NCBI RefSeq assembly: GCF_037975245.1
Contig: NC_092582.1
Coordinates: 24,404,077-24,468,076, forward strand
Source of the DNA: Apostichopus japonicus
Lineage: Eukaryota > Echinodermata > Holothuroidea > Aspidochirotida > Stichopodidae
DNA: 64,000 bases
Reading direction: 5' to 3'
Shown: one piece after another, positions 34,838 to 46,756 of the stretch
Numbering within the stretch: the first letter of the stretch is position 1
Layout of the letters: every line of letters starts with the position of its first letter
Program-made: the position numbers and the translations under genes
Notes under the pieces: generated by a model
Databases searched by the model: none
Seen by the model: the letters and a program-made list of their open reading frames with translations, nothing else
What the model was told of the DNA's origin: nothing

Positions 34838-35495
34838 CAAGGGCGGTGGAAGCACTTTTAATCTGGGGGGGGGGGCACCGACATCAAAGGGCACTTTGCA
34901 GAAATTCGATTGGACTGATGCAGCCTTCTAATTAGTACCCTTTCATAACTCTTATTGTATTATCTTATTTGCGTATACACATCACTCCATCAATGCCCCC
35001 CCCCCCCTCCTCAAGGAAAAAATGCATACTAGCACTGCAATATCCAATGTGCAAATTGGGAAACAAGGAACAAGTTTTCTTTTGAGACAAAATGAGGTGA
35101 AATCATGCTAGTTACTAATGTAGGAATCTTCCAAATTAGAGTTGATTTCTTTTTAATATCTTAACAAATTTTTTCCATTCGAAATAGCTTTGAGCTTGAC
35201 CCACAGAAATTCATTAAAAGTTAGGGGCGTAGCCAGGATTTGCAAAGTTGTGTGCAGGACTATCTGAGCGGAGCGCCACCATCGGTTGGCGCGGAGCGTA
35301 CAAGCAAATTTTTGGTTTTACAAACCCCTCAGATGGCCGGAAACGGCCCTTCCCGAGTGTTCATTCTGGTTCCCTGGCCTCTTGCTAACTTGAGACACCT
35401 CAATTTTTATGTAGAAAGAGAGCACATTTTTAACCTGAGGAAAAGTGGGGGGGCACGTGTCCCCTGTGCCCCCCCCCCCGGTTCCGCCGCCCTTG
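34838..35495. mobile_element. hAT MITE (CAAGGGCGG family) with empty paralogous site
   Basis: 658 bp, CAAGGGCGGTGGAAGC to GGTTCCGCCGCCCTTG. A perfect 8-bp target-site duplication TCTCACAG lies at 34830-34837 and 35496-35503. The duplicate locus near 63220 reads AGGTCCCACAGAACCCC with one target copy and no insertion. Contains the hairpin module (35268-35301). Confidence 0.97.
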
Positions 35496-36905
35496 TCTCA
35501 CAGAATCCCTCAGTCTACTAAAGACACAACGTTTAGAAGCATTCCAACTTAGATTGTTCATTGTTCATATGTTACGTCTTGTTTTGCAGTAATTGGAATT
35601 AATGGGGGGAGGGGTGCTGGTATGCTGGATTAGGGACTTTCCGGTGGGGAAATTCCTTTGAGGGATCATCTAATAAATTATGTAGTAAAAACATCCACTT
35701 AAACACTTGCATTCAAATGGAGGAAGGGGAGGTTCAGGTGGATGGGGTAAGAATCAGGTGGTGGACCATGTAATCATTACCCTGCTCTGTAAACTGTACA
35801 CATTTCTTCCAAGTGCTGTAATTCGGACATGAAACTGGCAATTCCCTAAGAAGGCTGATCTCAGGACTGAACAATTCAAGTTTACCTGATGATGAGAAAA
35901 ACAAAATGCATTTGGTCATCAGTTATGTTATTATTTATTTAAATTGTCATCACTAAGTCTGCAAGTAGCAGAATTCTATCATTCTCTATTATAAATATAA
36001 TGGTATGCTACAGTACTGTAGTTTCAAAATAAATTACAAAGTAAAATTAGTAAAAGATGAGGGATGTCTTCTGATATTATATACTATCTTGCTATGATAT
36101 TTACAACTTAGTTATAATAACATTGTAAAGAAACTAATTCAACTAGAATACAAATCTAAAGACTGTACAAGATGAGTTCAAGGTCTCATAATGCCTCCCA
36201 CAGTGAATATACATCTCAACTAATACCAAACTAATTGAAATATAAACAATCATTAATCTGAAATTAAGACACACATTGAATCCTCAGTCAAACTTGAAGT
36301 AATACCACTAGTAATCCACAGTATGGTTTATATTCAATTGAGAAACAAGAGTTATAATGATGCAGCCCTGAAATAGAATGGAACCAAAAGAAAACATGAT
36401 GAAGGATTCTGGTCACATACAGACCAATGGTTCACTATACTGTCTATATGTTGATGGGTATGTAGGATTTCTGAATTGCTGACATTGTACTATCATTGAT
36501 TGAGTTAAAGTACATATTTTTCTATCTGCAGGCTTTGATAGATACTGTTATTTCATAACATTTTGTTTTGTGCAGTCCTGCTGTGAGGGGCAGGGGGGGG
36601 GGCTACAGTTGTCAGTTGAGTGCCCAGTGAAACATGTGATAAAGAATATACTTTACGTTAGGATAAACAAAGTCTTAGGTGATAAACAAAGGCCAGGTGA
36701 CACAATTGTGCATAGAACTGTGCCTGGCTCTCAATGTTACTGGTTTTGTGTACACCTTATTTGAATAATGTGTATTTAGCCTCACATGATGTGATTGTGA
36801 ATAGTAGAACTGGAGTGTGACAGTTTATCAGGATTTTGGAGGAAAATATCAAAGAATTAAGGGAGAAGCAAACCCAACCATTAATTTTAGCTGATATGAT
36901 AGAAA

Positions 36906-39900
36906 TCATCATAGACCGGGAGCCCAGAGGGTTTGGTTAGCTGGGAAGGTAACCAATTGCTGTGTACATCATTATGTTCACAGTGCATTCCTGTATATGA
37001 AACCAGACGACTGGCAAATCGGCTGTGGTGGGTGTGGCTGGGAGAGCAATTTTAAAGTCACCTAAAAGCTAACCGAGATCAGCTTTCATGGTAACCACAT
37101 CAAAGTAAGTACAATGTGTCAGGCATGGCCCCAGGAGCAACAAATGGCCATTGCCAGTAATTATTGGTGGTGGGGTACCCATGCCAGTCATCAATAATTG
37201 ACCCCTCACGGCTGATCTAGGTCAGCTCATGAGGTAACCACTTGAAACCTACTGGAAAATGATGGTTAGGACTTCAGATATAAGGGATGGGCATTGCCAG
37301 TAACTTTTATTGGTGGGGTACCCCTGCCAGTAGACCCCCAAAATGCCTATCTCCTCATTGACCTAGGTCAGCTCATGAAGTAACCAGTTGAAAACTAAAG
37401 GAAAATGATTGGCAGGACTCTATATGTAAGGGATGGGCATTTCCAGTAATTTATATGTGTGGGGTACCCCTGCCAGTAGACCCCCAAAATGCCCATCCCC
37501 TCATTGACCCAGGTCAGCTCATGAGGTAACCAGTTGAAAACTACTGGAAAATGGTAGTTATCACTTCATATGTTAGGGATGGGCATTTCTAGAAGTTTCT
37601 ATTAGTGGGGTACCCCTGCCAGTAGACCCCCAAAATGCCCATCCCCCTCATTGACCTAGGTGAGCTCATGATGTAACCAGTTGAAACCTACTGGAAAATG
37701 ATAGGTATCACTTAATATGTAAGGGATGGGCATTTCCAGAAATTTCTATTAGTGGGGTACCCCTGCCAGTAGACCCCCAAAATGCCTATCCCCTCCTTGA
37801 GCCAGGTCAGCTCATGTGGTAACCAGTTGAAAACTAAAGGAAAATGATTGGCAGGACTCTATATGTAAGGGATGGGCATTCCCAGAAATTTCTATTAGTG
37901 GGGTACCCCTGCCAGTAGACCCCCAAAATGCCCATCCCCTCCTTGACCCAGGTCAGCTCATGAGGTAACCAGTTGAAAACTACTGGAAAATGGTAGGTAT
38001 CACTTCATTTGGGATGGGCATTTCCAGAAGTTTCTATTAGTGGGGTACCCCTGCCAGTAGACCCCCAAAATGCCCATCCTCCTCATTGACCTAGGTGAGC
38101 TCATGAGGTAACCAGTTGAAACCTACTGAAAAATGATTGGCAGGACTCTATTTGTAAGGGATGGGCATTTCCAGTAATTTATATGTGTGGGGTACCCCTG
38201 CCAGTAGACCCCCAAAATGCCCATCCCCTCATTGACCTAGGTCAGCTCATGAGGTAACCACTTGAAACCTACTGGAAAATGATGGTTAGGACTTCAGACA
38301 CAAGGGATGGGCATTGCCAGTAATTTTTATTGGTGGGGTACCCCTGCCAGTAGACCCCCAAAATGCCCCTCCCCTCATTGACCTAGGTCAACTCATGAAG
38401 TATCCAGTTGAAAACTGATGGAAAATGATTGGCAGGACTCTATATGTAAGGGATGGGCATTTTCAAAAATTTCTATTAGTGGGGTACCCCTGCCAGTAGA
38501 CCCCCAAAATGCCCATCCCCTCCTTGACCCAGGTCAGCTCATGAGGTAACCAGTTGAAAACTACTGGAAAATGATAGGTATCACTTCATTTGTAAGGGAT
38601 GGGCATTTCCAGAAATTTCTATTAGTGGGTACCCCTGCCAGTAGACCCCCAAAATGCCCATCCCCCTCATTGACCTAGGTGAGCTCATGATGTAACCAGT
38701 TGAAACCTACTGAAAAATGATAGGTATCACTTCATATGTAAGGGATGGGCATTTCCAGAAATTTCTATTAGTGGGGTACCCCTGCCAGTAGACCCCCAAA
38801 ATGCCCATCCCCTCCTTGAGCCAGGTCAGCTCATGAGGTAACCAGTTGAAAACTACTGGAAAATGATTGGCAGGACTCTATATGTAAGGGATGGGCATTT
38901 CCAGTAATTTATATTAGTGGGGTACCCCTGCCAGTAGACCCTCAAAATGCCCCTCCCCTCATTGACCTAGGTGAGCTCATGATGTAACCAGTTGAAACCT
39001 ACTGGAAAATGATAGGTATCACTTCACATGTAAGGGATGGGCATTTCCAGTAATTTCCACTAGTGGGGTACCCCTGCCATTGTCCCAACATCTCCAACCA
39101 CTGTCTCACATTATATTATAGCTCACACCCCAAGACTCCCCAAAACACCCCAGATACAGTGTAACCACTCATAGGTGGCCTCAAATGACTGAATACAACC
39201 TGTGTGGTTATTCAGGAAGTATGTTCTTGACAGTCAACGTTCATTTCATTCAGCTGTTCTGAAGTGGTCCGTTCAAGTTACCGTAGCTTTACTAATGCCA
39301 AGGTGATTGTCTGATTGAAAATGTGGTCCATGCCAGTGTCACCAGCCTGTTTCCAGGGGTCAAGGAAAAATATGTTAATCTGCTGAATGATTCACTGTTG
39401 TGATTTTTGTTGCCATACCAATTTCTTTTAGCATGGGGACATTTTTTGTGAAGAACCATAAAACAATAATCTACGAGAACCATAAAACAATAATCTACGA
39501 CCTACAGTATGACCTGAAACTTGGTTTCTTTGAGAGGACTATATATAAACTCTGATCATTGATTTTGACCTCTCGATAACCTCTGTGAATAAAAAATTCC
39601 ATGCCATGAAAGAAAAAAGTTATGACTTTTTATAACCCTCCCCTATGTCAGTATGTGTAATAACTCTATATGAAGACCTATTATTAGAGGTAAACTTTAA
39701 TTTATTCAATGTCTTTAGTACAGCGTGGCTAGAATATTTGCATGCAGCATCCTTGATGACACTGTAGCGTGATTCGCCAGTCTCGTGTGGGAGTTGATGG
39801 TCGGATTAACTGACTTTGTAAAGGTACGGCATAGTTATATAACAATATTAAATAATTATAGAATATAATGCATGGAATATAATGCATGGAATTTTTTATT

Positions 39901-40545
39901 CACAGAGGTTATCAAGAGGTCAAAGTCAATGATCAGAGTTTATATATTGTCCTCTCAAAGAAACCAAGTTTCAGGTCATAGGTCGTAGATATAAATTTCT
40001 GGAAATGCCCATCCCTTACATATAGTCCTGCCAATCATTTTCCATTAGTTTTCAACTGGTTACTTCATGAGCTGACCTAGGTCAATGAGGGGAGGGGCAT
40101 TTTGGGGCCTACTGGCAGGGGTACCCCACCAATAAAAATTACTGGCAATGCCCATCCCTTGTATCTGAAGTCCTAACCATCATTTTCCAGTAGGTTTCAA
40201 GTGGTTACCTCATGAGCTGACCTAGGTCAGCCGTGAGGGGTCAATTATTGATGACTGGCAGGGGTACCCCACCACCAATAATTACTGGCGATGGCCATTT
40301 GTTGCTCTTGGGGCCATACCTGACACATTGTACTTACTTTGATGTGGTTACCATGAAAGCTGATCTAGGTTAGCTTTTAGGTGACTTTAAAATTGCTCTC
40401 CCAGCCACACCCACCACAGCCGGTTTGCCAGTCGTCTGGTTTCATATACAGGAATGCACTGTGAACATTGTCATGTACAAGGCAATTGGTTACCTTCCCA
40501 GCTAACCAAACCCTCTGGGCTCCCGCTCTATGATGATTTGAGATG
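36906..40545. repeat. Foldback-like long inverted repeat
   Basis: The left arm starts AATCATCATAGACCGGGAGC and the right arm, in reverse complement, starts AATCATCATAGAGCGGGAGC. The arms match through the GGTTTGGTTAGCTGGGAAGG segment and on for about 560 bp, then match again between 39497-39607 and 39877-39990. The left arm is stretched to 2.7 kb by the 146-bp satellite and about 400 bp of other sequence; the right arm is about 660 bp with about two satellite units. The loop is about 270 bp. Resembles foldback elements with tandem repeats in their arms. No target-site duplication identified. Confidence 0.75.
37160..39080. repeat. 146-bp satellite, 14 units
   Basis: GGGGTACCCCTGCCAGTAGA-type landmarks recur at about 37175, 37315, 37461, 37607, 37753, 37900, 38041, 38188, 38333, 38481, 38627, 38772, 38918 and 39064. 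Most units carry TTGACCTAGGTCAGCTCATG or a close variant. Unit subtypes (GGTGGGG, GTGTGGGG, TTAGTGGGG) recur in blocks, a sign of unequal exchange. Confidence 0.95.
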
Positions 40546-41844
40546 AATATCAAAGGTGGAGTTGATGTGAGTTTACTGTCCAATTATATTTCAAATCATA
40601 TTTCCAATATTAAAGCAAAATGCAAATCAAATAACAAACAAAGTACATTCAAGATTATATCCATAGTTGTGTGACCTACCTAAATTAATCAAGGTTTTTT
40701 GTTTTTGTTTGATGGAGTGCTCATTACAAATACCTCTAACACATAGCTCAGCAATACAGACTGAGTTGACTTCTTTCATGTTTCTACAGCATTATAGAAT
40801 CTAAAATGGTATTTCAAGTTTTGGTTTGAATCTGAAGAAAATAAATACATCAACAGACGGCAAATATATTTGTAGGTAACCAAACTACTTTCATACAAGC
40901 CAACAAGTTGTCTTCCAGTCTTACCATTCTGGAATTGTCAGGAGTTCTACAACTAGACTTTATTCAATTGAGTCTCAGGAAGCAATTTTTATTTCAGTTT
41001 GGCAATAGTAAAATGTACCAGAGGGTGTTTAGGCAGCTATTGTGTCATGGCAAGGTCATTACAAACATACAGTACCAAGTTCTGGATTAATCCAGCAAGA
41101 ATCCGATCATTTAATACCCTTACTACAGATTAATTCTGTCGGTTGTATATTGAGTGGATGAGTTAAAACTTTAAATAAAATTCTTTTAGTGAGAGTGAAT
41201 GGAGAAACAAGAGTATTCCTTCATCTGCGATGCTATCCATAAAATCTACCAGAGGTAGTTGAAACATTACTATCACTGTTCTACACTAACCATTAATGTG
41301 ATTACCATCACATGGAGGAAATATCAGATGATGAACCATTCATTGTCCTTGTCAGCACAGTGTGAAAGCTTCCATCAAAAATTGGTAACTACAGGTGGAA
41401 TAGGTGATCCCCTAATAGCTCGCTTCAGGATAATTCAAGTTAACCTAATGAAAAAAACAGAAAATGATGTGAATGAGATTAATTTTTACTGATAGTAGAT
41501 ATTGAGAATGTCGTCCAGAATTAGATATGTGTATGTCTCTGGCTAACTACCCTGTATACATAGACATTCACAGAGAAATAATCCAGAAGGAAAGTACACT
41601 TCAGTTTCCAATAACCAGATAAGTGTAAAAACAATTCATCAGTAAACCATCAAAGTTGAACCGGATTGTCTGGTGGTTAGTGGAAGTGGCATATAAAGGT
41701 GCGGTACAGTAATATAAATGAGCTCCCAAAGGAGAGCCCAACCTCACACAAACCCAATCATGCACGGTTTGGCTTGACTGAGAAATTTGTGAGATTTCGC
41801 ACCTCTCTTTCCTATTGAGGACAGAATGTCTTTTGAATTTCCAC

Positions 41845-42060
41845 TCATCAGGAGATAATTGTATCTAATTTAGTGTGTCAGCTTTGGTGGATGTGTGTTT
41901 TTATATTATTTTTCTTCATTTAATGGCACCAGGCCCCTGGAGACTGAATTGCCTACATTGACCTAGTTACACCACTCTCTGGGGGTACTCTTTCCAGATT
42001 TAAATCACCAAATGTTTATAGAGTACCCTGTTCAGCTAGTCAATTGCTATCCAATATGGT
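41845..42060. repeat. Second segmental duplication, copy 1 (end part)
   Basis: Near-identical to 63840-64000 (TTTAGTGTGTCAGCTTTGGT, ATGGCACCAGGCCCCTGGAG and onward). The paralogous copy runs off the window. Confidence 0.95.
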
Positions 42061-43188
42061 CAGTTCTTTCCACAAATTTAATGAAGACACTTGTAACCTC
42101 AAAATATTGAGTTGAAAAAGTTTTGAGATAAAAAAGTCAAAATTTTGAAATTTAGGGACACTTTTTTTTTTCCTATGTCCCTATTAAGCCACCGTACTCA
42201 AGTCGGTGAAGTTAGATCAATTTTTAGACCAATTAGAATTTTTAAAACCAACTGCAGTGACTAGCTCAGCAATGTTTACCAACAAAACAAGCAAAAGTGA
42301 CAATTCTGTATTCACAGCTGTATATACTCAGATGAGTAGGAAGTATTTCCAATTGTGTTCTCTGTTTATAGTGGCTGGACTTACAAGGTTACTGCAAAGC
42401 TCTCCAAATCTTCAGTATTTTCAACTATTTCCTGGAACCTGCTTGCAATTTTGAGCACATGAGGACATGTCAGTAAAACAAATTTTACTCTGTGGAATAT
42501 ATATCTGAGCCCTAGCCGGGTGCTTCAGAAGAGCTCTGTAACATCTCTGAGACTTCTTGTCCTCTTCTACTAAGTTTAAAACATGTAAATACATGTTCAA
42601 GAGAGAAAAATTCTATGAAGTATAAATCTAAGCCCTGGTGGGAGTCCCTGGGGACTTCAGCTGAGGCATTTCCCCTTTCAGATATTTAATGTTCTCTGAT
42701 AGTGATTTTGCAGCCCTAGTGGAGCCCATGGGGAGGGGGGGGGGGTTGGCAAGTGCTCACCATCCTAATGGACGACAGTGCTTGTATCTTTGAATGCCCT
42801 CTAAGAGTTTTTATTTTAAACAGTATTTAGCTCTCAAATATGCAAGGAAGACATGTTATCATGACATGATCAATTGATAAAGAGTGGCAGGGCAATATTA
42901 CTTCCTTAACCAACCTCAGCTACTCCTACATTGTGCTGAGCCTAGGTCAAGCTTTATGCTGGCATTGCGGTAGTATTGGATATTGTAACTAAAACCATTG
43001 GACTAGTACTAAGTTAGGCTCACTTTTCTTATATGACTAGAGAAGGCCTAAGCCATAACTTCAACGTTATGATGTCCCTGCCCTTGTAGGTACATAGCCT
43101 AACAATATGAAACTTGAAAGGAACACAAGACATACGTGGGATTTCTTCTTTGACAATTGCAATATACTCAGTCTGTTTCTTTCAGTAA

Positions 43189-43710
43189 TATGTTCACCAT
43201 CTGGAATATATTGCAATATCTTCAAATTTAGTAAGCCAGTACTGTAGCTTCGGGGAATCACACCGAACAAACAGGAAAGTATACAACCATACAGCCGTTC
43301 TTCAAACGCTACTTTACACTGTGTCGTTGGTTTGTTTAGATTTTGAAAATGAGACTTGTTCAAGTCATTTCCATTGGCCACGAGGGAAATTCCCCTCTTT
43401 TTCAGATAATGATCAATCTTCCAATTCAAATAATAGCAATTTACAACAAAATGGGAAATTCGTTAAATCTAAAAGTGAGGACTGCAACGATATGCCGCAA
43501 ACTGTAAATTCATTATTGACACCTCGACAATTTTCTGGTAATGATGCGTTCATAGCAGGCGCGTATCCAGGGGGGGGGGCGTTGGGGGCGCGCACCCCCC
43601 AGGTAAGAAAAAGAGGAGAGAAAAAAAAAAGAGAAGAAGAAAGGGAAAAAAGAGGGGGGAAAGAGGAGGAAGTAAGGGAAAATAAAAAGAAGAAAAGGAG
43701 AAAAGAGTAA
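43189..43710 (+). other. Open frame of unknown nature running into a mobile element
   Basis: Stop-free from 43189 to about 43710. The first 120 codons have ordinary coding-like composition (Ser/Asn-rich with QSSNSNNSNLQQNGKF, then DMPQTVNSLLTPRQFSGND). The last 50 translate the end of a composite element beginning at 43557. A tract resembling an acceptor (TCTGTTTCTTTCAG) precedes it at about 43185. The minus strand is also open here (43067-43429). No family recognised. Confidence 0.2.
43557..43710. mobile_element. Terminal fragment of the composite family
   Basis: CAGGCGCGTATCCAGGGG followed by the GCGTTGGGGGCGCGC and AG-rich tract shared with 46757-46930. Similarity stops after the purine tract. 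Only one end is present. Confidence 0.8.
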
Positions 43711-44439
43711 ATACGTCATTCAGATCTCTAAAATATGTAAAGAAAACCAATCTGTAAACTCCAAAGGGTCACCACGAGAGTTAAATCATTAAAAGCCACA
43801 GCTGAGAGATAACTGATCAAATCTACACAGGCCCGTACAGCAATTTGCTTTATTGACTTCTCCACATGGCCCTCTAACTAAACGTGGCAAGGAACTTAAG
43901 ATTCAATACCGTACCACTCACCGGTAGTTATTTGAAACCTGTAGTAGAGGTGCAAAGTAAGATTTAACTTAAATGTTATTACAAAACTTAATCATAAAGA
44001 ACAAAGTCAGTAACAGTGTAGGTTGATTCCACGATATATTAGAGTTTTGATATGGATATGTTGTAGTTGACGGTGCAGGAAGGTTGATAGTGTATATAGT
44101 TTAATACATTCGAAATGTGTGTTTTCTTGACATTGGATGGTGCCTATCAACGTCTTGGACACTTCATGACGGTACTGCAGGCTAATGTATTCCTTATCAG
44201 TAAATATTATATTGAAGGGTAACTCTAGGCAGAATTTTTCGTATGGATATGTTTCAGTCCAAAAAGAAAATGAAAATTTAGGTGCCAGAAGTATACGAAT
44301 AGCTCTTGAGTTTCTCAAGATATTCACCTTAAAACTATGTTAAACCACTGGAGTGCTCCTTTAAGGCTTCAGAGATGACGAGTCACCCCTCTGAAACAGG
44401 CCTACATGTTAACAGTAATTCATTGATTTATAAATTACA
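43711..44439. other. Intergenic stretch, no gene seen
   Basis: Minus-strand frame 44007-44327 (106 codons) has no recognisable family or splice context. Nothing else noted. Confidence 0.45.
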
Positions 44440-45640
44440 TAACCTCATGACATTTGTAATATAGTGTAAAAGTATCAATTATTGTAATCTAGGGTAGACA
44501 AATCCCTTATTGTAAGTTAGTGTAAACAAAATATCCCTTATTGTATCTAGGGTAAAGATCATATCCCTATTGTAATATAGGGTACACATTATATCCCTTA
44601 TTGTAATCTAGGGTAAAGATCATATCCCTTATTGTAATCTATGGAAAACATCATATCCCTTTTTTCCATTTATGGTGAACATATCCGTTATTGTAATCTA
44701 GTGTAGACATATCCCCTATTGCAATCTAGGATAAACATCATATCCTTCATTGTAATCTAGGGTAGGCATATTGCTTTAATCTGATGTAGACATATCCCTA
44801 ATTGTAATATAAGGTAAAAGTCATCTCCGCTTCGTTATTTAGGGTATACTACATGTCCCTTTTTGTAATCTAGGGTGAACATTATATCCATTATTTTAAT
44901 CTGGAAAAGACATATCCATTGTTTTAATATGGGGTAAACATATCCCCTATTATAATCTAGGATAGACATATCCCCTTTTTTATAATCTGGGTTAGACATA
45001 CCCCTAATTGAAATCTATGGTAAACATTATATCCCATATTGTTATCTAGGGTATGCATTATATCCCCTATTGTAATCTAGGGTAGACATATTCCCTATTG
45101 TAATCTTGGGTTCACATATCCATTATTTTAATCTGGCATAGATATAACAATTGTTTTAATCTGGGGTACACATATACCCTATTGTAATCTGGGGTAGACA
45201 TATCCCCTATAATTATCTAGGTCTATTGTATGCATCATATCCCCTATTGTAATCTAGGGTAGACATATCCTCTATTTAAACCTAGGGTGTACATTATACC
45301 CATTGTTTTAATCTGGGGTAGACATATCCTTCATTTTAATATGGGGTACACATATTACCTATTGTAATCTGGGGTAGACATATCCCCTATAAATATCTAG
45401 GTCTAGGGTATGCATCATATTCCTTATTGTAATCTAGGGTAGACATACCCCATATCAAAATCTAGGGTTGACATTATATCCATTGTTTTAATCTGGGGTA
45501 GACATATATCCTTTAATTTAATCGATATAGATATATCCCTTATTGTAATAGAGTGTAGACATATCCCTTATTGTAATCTAGTATATATATATATACCTTT
45601 TTGTAATCTAGTGAGTGTAAACATATCCCTTATCCACATA
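44440..45640. repeat. Degenerate short-period satellite
   Basis: About 1.2 kb built from variants of TGTAATCTAGGGTAGACATA followed by TCCC(C/T)TAT, period about 28-37 bp, roughly 35-40 units. A higher-order block appears twice (AATTATCTAGGTCTA near 45211 and AATATCTAGGTCTA near 45392). Confidence 0.9.
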
Positions 45641-45919
45641 AAGTGTTGATTTTTACAATGATTTTTCAGTTGTATTTGAGGAACTAACAGTCTACATTGT
45701 ACAGTCACTTTAATTCATGGAATTCACTTGTTTACTTTCACTCATTCTCAAAAAGTTAGAGTGTTATAAACATCCAACCTGCACTGCCAGTAGCGTGTTT
45801 TAATGTTCAACAACATTTCGATATTACATATCAAGTGCCTAAAAGCATCCTTTAATTTAGCCTCTGGTTTTACAATAGTGTTATTACGTTACAAGAAATT
45901 TTTTTTTTTTTTCAAACCA

Positions 45920-45960
45920 TCAGATGGCCAGAAACGGCACTTCCCGAGTGTTTTATGCTG
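45920..45960. mobile_element. Small fragment of module-flanking sequence
   Basis: ATCAGATGGCCAGAAACGGC and the following bases match the sequence just downstream of the hairpin module in element 34838-35495. The module itself is absent. Confidence 0.55.
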
Positions 45961-46119
45961 CGAATACCTAGCCCTAAAATATGGGTCTCAAGCCTGCAAT
46001 TTCTCAGATTGCACGTAAAAGTCTGTAAAAACATTGTAATTTGTATATTCGATGGTGTTTTAAGAGAGTATCTATTACTCGTAGTGTACTCGCAAATACG
46101 TTTTTGAGTGTAGTAAGGG

Positions 46120-46522
46120 CAGTGGCGGAGCTAGGGTTGTTGGTCAGGGGGTGGGGGCAAAAATGGTCTGTAGGGGCGCTTTCGACAGTATCTAAGCGGA
46201 GCGCCACCACAGGTTGGCGCGGAGCGTACAGAAAATTTTTGAGTAAAGTTACACCCGAGATTGCAGGAAATGACACTTTCCGGGCCTTGCTAATTTGCAG
46301 ATAAACGGAGAATAAAAAGGTGTCGTCGCCATTTTGTCGGAAAATTACACCAACGGAATATGACAAATGTCAATAGGTAGATGAGAGCGCAATAAAATAG
46401 TCAATAATCGCGAATAAGTAAAAGTAGTGAAAAGCTGAAAAGGGCGCCAGCAGTCCATTTGAGTCCGTCAAGGGGGGGGGGGCATCCGCCCCCTGACTGT
46501 ATATATGGACGCTCCGCCACTA
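46120..46522. mobile_element. hAT MITE (CAGTGGCGGAGC family)
   Basis: 403 bp, CAGTGGCGGAGCTAGGG to GGACGCTCCGCCACTA. A perfect 8-bp target-site duplication AGTAAGGG lies at 46112-46119 and 46523-46530. Inverted relative to 25028-25382. Hairpin module at 46196-46229. Confidence 0.95.
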
Positions 46523-46756
46523 AGTAAGGGGATGTTGGAGAACTGGCTGAAATGAGGCAAGTCATTGGCCTACGACGAAGTTGTGTTACGCTTACCGGTA
46601 CTCACACTCACTGCTTCCACTTTTCACGGGCCGTGAAGACGCGGTTGGGGTGACAATGTGGTCTATAGCCAGGGGACGGGCCGAGGGTCCCCAGCAATTA
46701 CTAAAATTATTACACCTATATAATATACGTGTGCACCGGACAGATCGACAAGTATG

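Larger units (their letters stand above)
33060..36140. repeat. Second segmental duplication, copy 1 (first part)
   Basis: Collinear blocks match 59190-63830: the hairpin MITE, CATCCACAAAGGAAGTTATGTCA, AACCCAGCTTACCAGTCCTG, GATGGGATGGGTGGACCTTG, AATTAGAGAAACACTGAAC and CCTGATGATGAGAAAAACAA. Similarity resumes at 41845-42060 (to 63840-64000) after about 5.7 kb missing from copy 2. No coding sequence recognised. Confidence 0.85.
36141..41845. other. 5.7-kb block absent from the paralogous copy
   Basis: Bounded by sequence that is contiguous in copy 2 near 63800-63850. Holds the foldback-like inverted repeat (36906-40545) and flanks without a recognised gene. A short LRR-like translation at 40908 (SLTILELSG) is too brief to call. 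Confidence 0.65.

Noticed and set aside
35240-35521. Open frame with LSGAPPSVGAERT, also at 4553-4828, 3251-3763 and 48566-48931
   Set aside because: These read through the hairpin module of hAT-type elements in several frames and both strands; they recur only with the repeats.
42343-42454. LRR-like exon (LTRLLQSSPNLQYFQL)
   Set aside because: A good acceptor precedes it, but the frame does not fit the phase-0 donor at 31431, it ends at a stop after about 27 residues, and one short repeat is not enough.
43067-43429. 120-codon minus-strand frame
   Set aside because: Overlaps a plus-strand frame that is equally open; neither resembles a known family.
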